A DNA stretch of 11,614 nucleotides from NCBI GenBank assembly GCA_964632135.1, contig CAZWEI010000039.1, forward strand, positions 1 to 11,614, in the 5' to 3' direction. The position numbers and the translations under genes were made by a program. Below are positions 1-6,094 of this stretch, one piece after another (the first letter of the stretch is position 1; every line of letters starts with the position of its first letter). Under the pieces are notes generated by a model. It searched no databases and had not been told where the DNA came from. It saw only the letters and a program-made list of their open reading frames with translations. The stretch is from JBFMAP01 sp964632135. Lineage in GTDB: Archaea > Micrarchaeota > Micrarchaeia > Burarchaeales > JBFMAP01.

Positions 1-2504
1 TCAACTTTCTTGCCAAGGTTCTCCTCAAGCTTCTGCGCTATTGCGAAATACCGCAGGTCTTCCATTGCGTTCCCCCGCGAGTCCTTGTTGCCGCCAAGAA
101 TCTTATCTGCGATGACCAGCGACGCGGCCCATTGATACGCCTCTGCCTTTGCGAGAAGTTTCTCGTCTTTCTTCCAGTTGCCCGTCGATATGAGTTCATG
201 CGCAACGGCTATTGCGTTCGCCTGCTCGCCAAGTTTTTCGATATCCGGTTTGTCGCTTTCAATCTCCTTTTCGAAATTCACGAGCGCGTCCTTGAGTTTG
301 TCGGGCAATTGCTTCTCCGCGCTCTCCAAGCGCTTTTCGAAAACCTTTTTCAGGTCGGCCGGGACGTTCAAGTCCTCGCTCGCCAGCAATCCCCGCATTT
401 GAGCGAGGCTTTGCAAATCGCTTTCTGCTTTCCCGCTGAGCAAAATTAGGCCCGCTACCTGGTAGTACGCGGAATCGCTGCCAATCTTTGCGATTACTTC
501 CTTTTCGCTGTCATCAAGCGTCGCCAGCACGTCCGGGTTACTGCATTTCGCGTTCATCTCGACTATTACGGAAGAGAACTCAGCGAGTTTTCTCAAGTCT
601 TTTTTCTTCTTCGCGAATTCCGCGTCGTAAACCTCGAGAGCGTGCCTCAGCTCGCCGACCTTGAACTTGACCAGACTGGTTTTCTCGTTCACCGCCGTAT
701 ACATCTCGTTGCATGTATTAAACATCTCGCCAGCGGGCTCCCATCTCTCAACTTCAGCCGGCAGCTGCGTCTGGTCCAGAACGCCTGCCAGCGCGATCAG
801 GTAAAGGTTGTTTCTCCCCAGCCCCATGCCGTCGCCGATATTCCCAAGCGCCTCGTTTTCCGCGCCCAGGAATCCGAAAAACTTCCCCCTGTAATCCAAG
901 ATGTGCTCCCTTACCTTCTCGCGCAGGTCGCTCGTGAGCGCGGTGGAGAAGTCCGTCGCCTTCGCGGCGAGGTAAAGGAAGTTCTCCTTCACTCTGCCCG
1001 TGAGCGCGCCCTCGCTGAGCAGCCTCTCGTTTTCCGTGATTGCGCCGTTTATCGATTCCTCGATATCCTCTTTCGCTATCCCCCTGTTGCCTGCGAGGAT
1101 TTTACCGTGCGAGAAAAGCCTGAAGCCGCGCGCGGTCGCGAGTTTTGCCTCATCAAGGAAGTAGCGCATCTTCGCCCTCATCTCTGGCGGGAGGTTCTCG
1201 TACTGGAGCCACTTCTCCAAATCCCTCTTGGACGCCGAGGCAATCTTGCGCTCCATTTCTTTAAGTTCGTCATCGCTGAACTCCTTTGTTTTATCCTTCA
1301 CGCCCCTTCCGATTCCGAAGAACCCGAGAATCCCGCTTGCCTTGTCGATGAGCGAATTTATCGGGTTGACTATGAACGTGTCAAGCCAGTATTTCGGCTT
1401 TATGAGCGCGCCCGGGTTCGTGAACAGCGTTTGAACGATCTGCAGTCCCTTGTTGAACAATCCCTGCATCCAACTGAAATTAAACTGCAACTTCCCCCCT
1501 GGCGACCAGCCGAGCGTCGCGCCTATGCCATCGATGAAGTCTATGACTCCGCTTAGCCCGAACCTGTCGTAATACGTCGCGCCCACGCTCATTCCCGCGC
1601 CTATGTCAGTGAGCGCCTCAAAGCCTGTCTTCTTGGTTCTCCAATCATAAACCGCTGAAAGCGAGCCCAGATGCGATGAATAACTGAGTTTTGGACGGAA
1701 CCCGTTCTCGTCATATACAACACTTGTATTGATACCCCACAACTCGACGCCATATTTGTCCTTTTTGAACAGTCCAGCACCAAAAGACAAACCACCGCCG
1801 CTGTCATATCCCTGAGACAGGTCGAGGGAAGGGTTTTTAATCACAGTCAGGTCTTTTCGTTTTGCATACTCCCGCGAGGCGCTTGGTTTAGTTTCAGGAC
1901 CCGGCTTTTTTGCTTGCTCGGGAGTGGATTCAGGAGCGGGTTTTTCCTCAGGCGTCGCAGGAAGCAGCGTTGTTGCGGGCGTTTCTGCCTCGATTTTCGC
2001 GCCCCTGATTTTTTTAATATAACCCCTGTAATCCTCGCTTATGCTCTCGCTCCACTTCGCGCCGTGCTTCTCCACAAGTTCTTTCGCGCGCCCCAAGCCA
2101 ATCTTGTGCGCCGCGGCGAGAAAAGAGGCCATCTCCTCTATGTTCTCGGTTCCGTCCTCGTTGTAGAAAACGTCCCTGTGCTCTTCTATGAATCCCTTCG
2201 CCAGATTGTAATTGCGAACATAAAGGAGCGTGATGAACTCGAGCCTCTTGTCCGCGTCCTTCAGCATCTCATCATAATTGTACGCGAGCCCGTATTTTTT
2301 CTTAACCTCGTCAAAAGTAGATTTTGTTAGAACTTTTCTCAGCCCCTCCTCCTTCCCGCGTGTGACCTTCTCCTCGTGCTCGCCTATCCTGACCGGCACA
2401 TACGAAAGCATGAGGGAAATCCGGCCGTCGTCCTTAGGCACGACCTTGGCTATCTCGTTCTTCGCGAATTCGCTTATCTCGGCCTTTTTCTCAGCCTGCG
2501 CCAT
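1..2504 (-). CDS. Very large unrecognised protein, N-terminal 834 codons (runs off the window)
   Basis: The minus frame is open from the ATG at 2504 to the window edge, so the C-terminus is missing. I do not recognise a family. No signal peptide is visible; the first ~165 residues are charged and probably helical. Residues ~168-208 form a Pro/Glu/Thr-rich linker. Residues ~218-338 are rich in Gly, Tyr, Trp and Ser in an alternating pattern (for example LSFGAGLFKKDKYGVELWG, then GAGMSVGATYYDRFGLSGV), which looks like consecutive antiparallel beta strands. From ~355 on, long charged helical stretches dominate, with many Lys/Glu/Leu and few Cys. The start is supported by a TATA-like GTTTAAAAAACT at 2523-2534 on the minus strand, about 25 bp ahead, which implies a leaderless mRNA. 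Very large lineage-specific proteins are common in DPANN genomes; a surface or envelope role is only a guess. Confidence 0.85.
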   Translation of the reverse strand, partial: MAQAEKKAEISEFAKNEIAKVVPKDDGRISLMLSYVPVRIGEHEEKVTRGKEEGLRKVLTKSTFDEVKKKYGLAYNYDEMLKDADKRLEFITLLYVRNYNLAKGFIEEHRDVFYNEDGTENIEEMASFLAAAHKIGLGRAKELVEKHGAKWSESISEDYRGYIKKIRGAKIEAETPATTLLPATPEEKPAPESTPEQAKKPGPETKPSASREYAKRKDLTVIKNPSLDLSQGYDSGGGLSFGAGLFKKDKYGVELWGINTSVVYDENGFRPKLSYSSHLGSLSAVYDWRTKKTGFEALTDIGAGMSVGATYYDRFGLSGVIDFIDGIGATLGWSPGGKLQFNFSWMQGLFNKGLQIVQTLFTNPGALIKPKYWLDTFIVNPINSLIDKASGILGFFGIGRGVKDKTKEFSDDELKEMERKIASASKRDLEKWLQYENLPPEMRAKMRYFLDEAKLATARGFRLFSHGKILAGNRGIAKEDIEESINGAITENERLLSEGALTGRVKENFLYLAAKATDFSTALTSDLREKVREHILDYRGKFFGFLGAENEALGNIGDGMGLGRNNLYLIALAGVLDQTQLPAEVERWEPAGEMFNTCNEMYTAVNEKTSLVKFKVGELRHALEVYDAEFAKKKKDLRKLAEFSSVIVEMNAKCSNPDVLATLDDSEKEVIAKIGSDSAYYQVAGLILLSGKAESDLQSLAQMRGLLASEDLNVPADLKKVFEKRLESAEKQLPDKLKDALVNFEKEIESDKPDIEKLGEQANAIAVAHELISTGNWKKDEKLLAKAEAYQWAASLVIADKILGGNKDSRGNAMEDLRYFAIAQKLEENLGKKV

Positions 2505-2522
2505 GCTATAATTACGATTCCC

Positions 2523-2534
2523 AGTTTTTTAAAC
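2523..2534 (-). promoter_or_regulatory. TATA box of the large minus-strand gene
   Basis: GTTTAAAAAACT on the minus strand lies about 25 bp before the ATG at 2504. Initiation at the usual archaeal distance would fall on or next to the start codon. Confidence 0.55.
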
Positions 2535-2555
2535 GTATGCACGCGTTGCGCGCGC

Positions 2556-2572
2556 GCGTGAAAGAAAAAGAA
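2556..2572 (-). terminator. Pyrimidine/T-rich tract after tRNA-Asn
   Basis: Immediately past the tRNA discriminator base, the minus strand reads CTTCTTTTTCTTTC. Archaeal RNA polymerase terminates at such U-rich runs without a required hairpin. It also separates the tRNA from the promoter of the downstream large gene. Confidence 0.45.
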
Positions 2573-2587
2573 GCGCCCTGGGCAGGA

Positions 2588-2628
2588 TTGGCGGCTTGCT
2601 GCCAAATTTTTGGCGGCAGCCAAAAGCT
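2588..2628 (-). other. T-loop intron of tRNA-Asn (41 nt)
   Basis: This segment interrupts the T-loop between TTCGAA and T60. Removing 41 nt restores the loop TTCGAAT and the GCAGG/CCTGC stem. The intron can fold: TTTTGGC and GCCAAAA form a 7-bp hairpin, or GCTGCC pairs with GGCAGC, and TTGGC can pair with GCCAA at the 3' end. The boundary can slide by up to two A residues without changing the product. I could not draw a strict bulge-helix-bulge motif, so a relaxed substrate is implied. Confidence 0.75.
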
Positions 2629-2650
2629 TTCGAACCTGCGGCCTACTGGT

Positions 2651-2808
2651 ACCGACCCGCGGAGGGGGTTCGAACCCCCTCCAATTTGTCGCTTCGCGAC
2701 AAATGGACCACAAGTTCGGTTCGCCGAACTTGTCGGTCCCCAGTTTCAGGGTCCTCCTGACCCTCCCCCACGAGTAGAAGAGACATTCCCTCTCCAGAAA
2801 TCTGGAGA
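2651..2808 (-). other. Anticodon-loop intron of tRNA-Asn (158 nt)
   Basis: Canonical site after position 37. At 158 nt it is long for an archaeal tRNA intron and is packed with structure. On the plus strand it holds an inverted repeat at 2661-2682 (GGAGGGGGTTC / GAACCCCCTCC), the twin-hairpin element at 2681-2739, a small hairpin AGGGTC/GACCCT at about 2748-2764, and CTCCAG-AAAT-CTGGAG at 2792-2807 next to the 5' splice site. ACCGAC at 2651-2656 can pair with GTCGGT at 2732-2737. No open frame of note is visible, so it is not a homing-endonuclease intron. Confidence 0.75.
2681..2739. repeat. Twin-hairpin element, copy A (inside the tRNA intron)
   Basis: On the plus strand, hairpin 1 is CCAATTTGTCGC-TTC-GCGACAAATGG and hairpin 2 is GGACC-ACAAGTTCGG-TTCG-CCGAACTTGT-C-GGTCC; the two share the GG of ATGGACCA. 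Each has one unpaired base at a fixed place (an extra A in the first arm of hairpin 1, an extra C in the last arm of hairpin 2). The same design occurs at 6838-6896 with compensatory changes in the stems. Confidence 0.75.
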
Positions 2809-2866
2809 TAACAGCCAGTCGCTCTACCAGCTGAGCTACCAGGGCTTCATTATTTTCGTGCCGTGC

Positions 2867-2878
2867 GGATTATTTTGC
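2867..2878 (-). promoter_or_regulatory. Probable tRNA-Asn promoter
   Basis: GCAAAATAATCC on the minus strand is centred about 27 bp upstream of the tRNA 5' end at 2845, the right distance for an archaeal TATA box. It overlaps the stop codon of the upstream 138-aa gene. A second AAAATAAT at about 2849-2856 lies too close to act as the box. Confidence 0.4.
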
Positions 2879-3286
2879 GCGCGGTGTTTTATTAGCTTTT
2901 CTAACCCATTTTGATTCTGCACGCAGATGGTAATAAACAGTCCTCAGTGGCATTCGCATCTCGTATGCGATGGCTCTCGCCGGCTTGCCGGCGCGCCTCG
3001 CGTTAATTATCCTTTCAACAAGAAATGCTGGGTGCGCGCGCGGCCTCCCCTTCCTCGCCTCCTCAATAACAAATCTAACTCCTACTTTTTCAACCGCCTC
3101 CCTCGCGCCCCGGGGTATTCTCCTGAAAATCGCCTCTGAGCAGTGTATTCTCTCGACGCGCGTGCTGTTAAGAATTTCGAGAAGAATCGGCACGCCCGTC
3201 TTGCCCTTTAGAAAAACGTCAGTCTCGTTGCGTGCGCCCCTTATCCCCGCGACCGCCAAGTTTTTTCGCCCTCTTATCACCAGCAT
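2870..3286 (-). CDS. Unrecognised 138-aa protein with C-terminal helix-turn-helix
   Basis: I do not recognise the N-terminal ~80 residues (AVAGIRGARNETDVFLKG, then VPILLEILNSTRVERIHCSE), which look like a small alpha/beta domain. The C-terminus has a basic, AT-hook-like RKGRPR followed by a probable helix-turn-helix (ERIINARRAGKPARAIAYE and MPLRTVYYHLRAE, residues ~88-125), similar in layout to resolvase-type or sigma-like DNA-binding tails, so DNA binding is a reasonable inference. With the ATG at 3286 it overlaps the end of the upstream gene by 68 nt on the same strand. A TTG about 30 nt further in would shorten the overlap, so the start is uncertain. It is probably co-transcribed with the 472-aa gene upstream and ends just before the tRNA-Asn promoter. 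Confidence 0.7.
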   Translation of the reverse strand: MLVIRGRKNLAVAGIRGARNETDVFLKGKTGVPILLEILNSTRVERIHCSEAIFRRIPRGAREAVEKVGVRFVIEEARKGRPRAHPAFLVERIINARRAGKPARAIAYEMRMPLRTVYYHLRAESKWVRKANKTPRAK

Positions 3287-4637
3287 CCTTCATCAACTCC
3301 ACGAACCTCGCAGCGCGCCCAACGCGTTTCTCCTCGAGAATCCCGCCGGCGTTTATCAGCCGGACAGCATCGCCGACTTCGCTTGCAGCAATTCCCAAAT
3401 TCTCCCCGCACCACTTCTCGTTTTTATTCCCAAGAATGCAAACCAACGCCGCGCCGAACGCGCGCGCGCTGATGTTCATCATGTTCGCTATTTTTTCCAT
3501 TTCCAATTTCTTTTTCACCAGTTCGCCCGCGTTTTTTATTCCAAACTCCGACCCGCCAAGAACATCCAGAAATTTAAGTTCGTCCTCGCCCGCCTTCACC
3601 AGCCCCGGGAACACCGCGCTCCTCGCCCTCTCGCCCTCACCCGTGAGCATGAAATGCCTGAAAACGTCGAACGCGAGCAGTTCCCTCGCGCGCCCCACGC
3701 TTCCCTCCCGCGCCTGCTTCGCCCTCGCGCCCAGGAACGCGCGCACCTCCTCATCGAGAACGAACACGTTATCATCAAATTTTCCAAGTCCTGCGCGCAC
3801 AAGCTCGCCCTTAACTTCATCATACTTCTCATCGTCAGCCAGATCAACGCGCGCGAAACTCTCAAGGCCGAAGCGCCTCATAACCTCGACATAACGCCGG
3901 ACTTTCTCACCCGCGTGCATTTCTCCGGCGTCTTTATTTTTTTCTACGGCAAGAACGCCGTACGCGGTTGCCAACGCGACGCGCGCGCTCCTCCTCCTCA
4001 TGAGCGCGTTCGCGCGCCTCACAACCCTTGTGGAAACGACGCGCGCCCCCTCCCCATAAACCGCCTTGACGCGCGCCTCTAGGCTCCTCTCGCTCGTCAC
4101 GCTGAGCTTTGCGCGCGCTCTTTTTCCATCCTTCAAATACTCGACAGTAACCTCGACTCGCGCCTCGCCGCTTCCCGCGCCCCCTGACTCGCCGAGAATT
4201 TTCATCACTTCGTTGTACGCATACAAACTCCGCGCGTTTTCAGCGATTCGCCCAATGTAACTCCCGTCAAGCGGGAGGTACGCGAGCAGTTCCTTCCTGC
4301 ACCATTCGCAGTTCTGAATCCCTAGCGCGATGCGGTTCGCGGCAAGCGCGACCTTCGCCCTGTTGAACGTGAACTTCTTCGAGTTCGCGAGCGTCCGCAT
4401 CTTCTCCATCTGCTTTTTTATGTCGCGCGCGTCCCCCTCGCTCGCCTCCTCGAACTCCTGCCTGGTCTGCGCGAGCACGCTGCTGAAGGGCGCATTGAAA
4501 CTGTGGAACAGCATCTCGTCCCTCATCTTGGAAAGCTCGCCTATGCTGCGCCTGAGCGCGTCCTGGCTTGCGCCCTCATTGCTTATCCCGTCCATGAGCC
4601 TGTTCGCCCTTGCGACCAGCTCCGTCGTTGAAATCAT
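3219..4637 (-). CDS. Unrecognised 472-aa, mostly helical protein
   Basis: Starts at the ATG 4637 (MISTTELVARANRLMDG). The frame stays open another 80 codons upstream, but that part is Cys/Ser-rich, antisense to the Lys/Glu-rich plus-strand gene at 4705, and past the shared promoter, so I reject it. Residues ~1-150 are helical and charged. A beta-rich patch with ARVEVTVEYLKDGKRARAK follows around residues 155-185. Residues ~185-470 are Arg/Ala-rich helices. Near the C-terminus, SEVGDAVRLINAGGILEEKRV resembles the end of a winged helix. Cysteines are few (NCEWC near residue 110, CILGN and WCGEN near 410-425) and do not form an obvious zinc site. No catalytic motif was recognised. It is divergent from the 119-aa gene and probably heads an operon with the 138-aa HTH protein. 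Confidence 0.75.
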   Translation of the reverse strand: MISTTELVARANRLMDGISNEGASQDALRRSIGELSKMRDEMLFHSFNAPFSSVLAQTRQEFEEASEGDARDIKKQMEKMRTLANSKKFTFNRAKVALAANRIALGIQNCEWCRKELLAYLPLDGSYIGRIAENARSLYAYNEVMKILGESGGAGSGEARVEVTVEYLKDGKRARAKLSVTSERSLEARVKAVYGEGARVVSTRVVRRANALMRRRSARVALATAYGVLAVEKNKDAGEMHAGEKVRRYVEVMRRFGLESFARVDLADDEKYDEVKGELVRAGLGKFDDNVFVLDEEVRAFLGARAKQAREGSVGRARELLAFDVFRHFMLTGEGERARSAVFPGLVKAGEDELKFLDVLGGSEFGIKNAGELVKKKLEMEKIANMMNISARAFGAALVCILGNKNEKWCGENLGIAASEVGDAVRLINAGGILEEKRVGRAARFVELMKDAGDKRAKKLGGRGDKGRTQRD

Positions 4638-4671
4638 AAAACCATCGTTTGCTGTTTGATTTTCAATGCAA

Positions 4672-4683
4672 AAAATTATAAAC
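4672..4683 (+). promoter_or_regulatory. Shared TATA region of the divergent genes at 4637 and 4705
   Basis: The stretch AAAATTATAAAC gives TTATAAAC on plus, about 25 bp before the ATG at 4705, which predicts a leaderless message. Read on minus it gives GTTTATAATTTT, about 35-40 bp before the ATG at 4637. The whole intergenic gap is only 67 bp, so the two genes are likely co-regulated or compete for the same box. Confidence 0.45.
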
Positions 4684-4704
4684 TGCAGTCCGCAAACTTC
4701 ACTC

Positions 4705-5064
4705 ATGGACGTCGCGCTCAAGCAGAAGAGAGAGGAGAAAGCCGCCGAGCAGCATGCCAAAGAGGAAAAAAAGAGGAAAGTCGTTCCGGCCGAGTTTTTC
4801 GCGCCCCACGCGCACCAGCAGGCGCAGCACACCCCGCAGATAACGCACATGAAGACTTTTTTCGGGGACAAACTCATTGAATCCCACGTTCATAACATCA
4901 CGCTCCCGTTTGAGCGGGCGAAGGAGAAGTTTGTTGATAAGAAAGGAAAGCAGGCAGGCACGCACATCGTGCGCGTGATGAGACTCATAGACAAACTTCA
5001 GGAGAAGTCGCGCGAGGTCCTCGGAGTAAGCAAGAGGAAAAAGACAAAGGGAAAGGATAAGTGA
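4705..5064 (+). CDS. Unrecognised small basic protein, 119 aa
   Basis: The start at ATG 4705 (MDVALKQKREEKAAEQ) is chosen over an in-frame ATG at 4666 because the TATA box at 4676-4683 would place transcription onset at 4705. Residues ~4-28 are a Lys/Glu/Arg-rich helix, probably coiled coil. Residues 29-50 include a His-rich segment (APHAHQQAQHTPQITHM). A conserved-looking core FFGDKLIESHVHNITLPFERAKEKF follows, then a helix (GTHIVRVMRLIDKLQEKSREVLG) and a Lys-rich tail. There is no membrane segment or catalytic motif. Charged ends suggest nucleic-acid or ribosome association, which is inference. It ends one base before the stop of the convergent HEPN gene. Confidence 0.7.
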   Translation: MDVALKQKREEKAAEQHAKEEKKRKVVPAEFFAPHAHQQAQHTPQITHMKTFFGDKLIESHVHNITLPFERAKEKFVDKKGKQAGTHIVRVMRLIDKLQEKSREVLGVSKRKKTKGKDK

Positions 5065-5065
5065 A

Positions 5066-5075
5066 CTATTTTTTC
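5066..5075 (+). terminator. T-run terminator for the 119-aa gene
   Basis: Right after the TGA at 5062-5064 the plus strand reads CTATTTTTTC, a U-rich run suited to archaeal termination. It sits inside the stop end of the convergent HEPN gene. Confidence 0.35.
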
Positions 5076-5479
5076 AAAAGCTCCTTTGCCGTTTTTCCAA
5101 ATCCCCTGACAAACTCGAGAGAGAAGCGCGCGGACTCTTTATCGGCCGCGAATCCAGAATATTGAAGATTATGCCTCTCGATTCGCAGTTTGCCAGCCCT
5201 GACAAAAAGCTCCTTGTTCTTCGGGTAGAAATGATTTAGCGCAAGGAAAAGACACGCGTGGCTTCGTTCTATATAACCTTTGTCGAATAGTAACGCACGC
5301 GCGTAGTGGAAGAGCGCGTTGTACGAGATAATCTCGCAAACCTCATACTCCCCTATATCAAAGTTTTTATTCGCGCTTCTCAGGAACTTATCGCCAAGCG
5401 CGAGCGACTGCCCAACCCTATCCCTTGCGTTTCCCGATTTTTTGATGAGCCCCTCCCTCAGGCATTCCTCGAAACTCAT
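5066..5479 (-). CDS. HEPN-domain protein, putative toxin of an MNT/HEPN pair
   Basis: The protein has 137 aa, a typical size for a single HEPN domain, and looks all-helical. It has the family's recognisable core: a helix with SYNALFHYARALLFDKGY (residues ~52-69) followed by an R-x-x-R-H-x-x-x-Y stretch (RIERHNLQY, residues 99-107). In characterised HEPN/MNT pairs the HEPN protein is a ribonuclease toxin with an R-x(4-6)-H motif. Here the nearest match is R99-x3-H103 or the adjacent R102-H103, so catalytic competence is unsure. The gene overlaps the end of the upstream nucleotidyltransferase gene by four bases (ATGA), which indicates translational coupling. Family assignment is from sequence pattern; toxin role is from established knowledge of such pairs. 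Confidence 0.8.
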   Translation of the reverse strand: MSFEECLREGLIKKSGNARDRVGQSLALGDKFLRSANKNFDIGEYEVCEIISYNALFHYARALLFDKGYIERSHACLFLALNHFYPKNKELFVRAGKLRIERHNLQYSGFAADKESARFSLEFVRGFGKTAKELLKK

Positions 5480-6015
5480 AATGGCGCACCCTTCAAAAGC
5501 ACGTGGTTCTTCAGCACAGATAGCGCAAACGGGTCCTTATCTTTGTTTCTCTCCCATTTCTCAAGAGGAAAAACCGTAATCTGCATCTGTTTTCCCAGCC
5601 TTTTCTCCAATTTTTCCGCATATTCAAAATGCACCTGCTCCTTCCTTCCGATAACAACAACGTCTATGTCGCTTTTCTCGTCGTATTCCCCGGAGGAGTG
5701 GCTCCCGTAAAGCGCGAATGACACCACGGTATCGTCAACGAGCGTCTCAAATCTTTCTCTGCGCATCATCTCCAAAATGCAGGCTCTTTTCATCGCTTTT
5801 ACCACATAACTCTCGTTGTTAAAAGAGAAAATCCTCAGGTTCGCGTTCCGCTCCTCGCACAGCCAGCCCCGCCCGAGAAATTCCTCGCAGTATGTCTTTA
5901 CTGTCAGGGGCCCGAGCCCGAGCTCGCGGCACAGTTCCTTGAAGTGTATCCTCCTTGCCGGGTGCTTCAAAAACCATCGCAGTACCCGCACTCCGGAGAA
6001 ACTATCGAACTTCAT
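5476..6015 (-). CDS. wHTH-MNT fusion: minimal nucleotidyltransferase, putative antitoxin
   Basis: 179 aa in two parts. Residues ~5-80 form a winged helix-turn-helix (VLRWFLKHPARRIHFKELC, then TVKTYCEEFLGRGWL). Residues ~95-175 are a minimal nucleotidyltransferase with the signature GS-x10-D-x-D: G104, S105, D116 and D118 in YGSHSSGEYDEKSDIDVVV. The usual third acidic residue is not obvious; the expected strand reads QITVFPL. In known MNT/HEPN modules the MNT partner neutralises HEPN, in studied cases by adenylylating it. The fused DNA-binding domain would let this antitoxin repress its own operon, and five phased half-sites overlap its promoter. The first ATG at 6015 lies about 25 bp from the TATA core TTTATATATAAA, so the message is probably leaderless. 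Confidence 0.85.
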   Translation of the reverse strand: MKFDSFSGVRVLRWFLKHPARRIHFKELCRELGLGPLTVKTYCEEFLGRGWLCEERNANLRIFSFNNESYVVKAMKRACILEMMRRERFETLVDDTVVSFALYGSHSSGEYDEKSDIDVVVIGRKEQVHFEYAEKLEKRLGKQMQITVFPLEKWERNKDKDPFALSVLKNHVLLKGAPL

Positions 6016-6020
6016 GTTAT

Positions 6021-6068
6021 ATTTACCGCTCGGTTTATATATAAACCTTTCGGTTTATTCATTTACCG
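6021..6068. promoter_or_regulatory. Five half-site operator array and TATA box of the MNT/HEPN operon
   Basis: On plus, 8-bp half-sites start at 6021 (ATTTACCG), 6031 (CGGTTTAT), 6041 (ATAAACCT), 6051 (CGGTTTAT) and 6061 (ATTTACCG). Successive sites start exactly 10 bp apart and alternate in orientation, with 2-bp spacers. The middle sites make GGTTTATA/TATAAACC, which contains the TATA box for the minus-strand operon. Binding would block TBP/TFB directly. The likely binder is the HTH of the MNT protein (inference). Confidence 0.65.
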
Positions 6069-6084
6069 AACAAAAAAATGAAAC

Positions 6085-6094
6085 GTTTAAATAC
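6085..6094 (+). promoter_or_regulatory. TATA box of the ArvA-like GTPase gene
   Basis: GTTTAAATAC predicts initiation near 6112 and a leader of about 60 nt. The leader contains a hairpin TGAAAT-GAAA-ATTTCA at 6139-6154 and a seven-codon open frame at 6143-6166. The same GTTTAAATAC core is reused at 10667-10676. Confidence 0.6.

Larger units (their letters stand above)
2574..2845 (-). tRNA. tRNA-Asn (anticodon GTT) with two introns
   Basis: Reading the minus strand from 2845, the acceptor GCCCTGG (2845-2839), TA, D-arm GCTC-AGCTGGTA-GAGC, G26, anticodon stem ACTGG and CTGTTA (anticodon GTT at 2812-2810) are contiguous. The matching 3' pieces come later: A38 plus CCAGT at 2650-2645, variable loop AGGCC, T-stem GCAGG and TTCGAA to 2629, then T60-CCTGC (2587-2582), acceptor CCAGGGC (2581-2575) and discriminator G73 at 2574. 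Joining them gives exactly 73 nt with all 7 acceptor, 4 D, 5 anticodon and 5 T-stem pairs intact. No CCA is encoded. The introns are therefore about 2651-2808 (after position 37, the usual archaeal site) and about 2588-2628 in the T-loop (57/58 to 59/60, ambiguous because of flanking A residues). The isotype is near certain; exact splice points are inferred. Confidence 0.88.

Noticed and set aside
642..1556. 304-codon plus-strand open frame
   Set aside because: Antisense to the large minus-strand gene, which is open over its full length and has a well-placed promoter; the antisense protein has no recognisable pattern.
2641..2740. A second tRNA gene nested in the tRNA-Asn intron
   Set aside because: Only a T-arm-like palindrome is present; no acceptor, D-arm or anticodon arm pairs with it.
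2970..4082. 370-codon plus-strand open frame
   Set aside because: It is antisense to the 472-aa and 138-aa minus genes, Arg/Ala/Pro-rich with no recognisable domain, and has no promoter. Long antisense frames are expected where the true gene is GC-rich.
4638..4877. 80-codon upstream extension of the 472-aa gene
   Set aside because: Cys/Ser-rich translation that is antisense to the plus gene at 4705 and lies beyond the shared TATA box.
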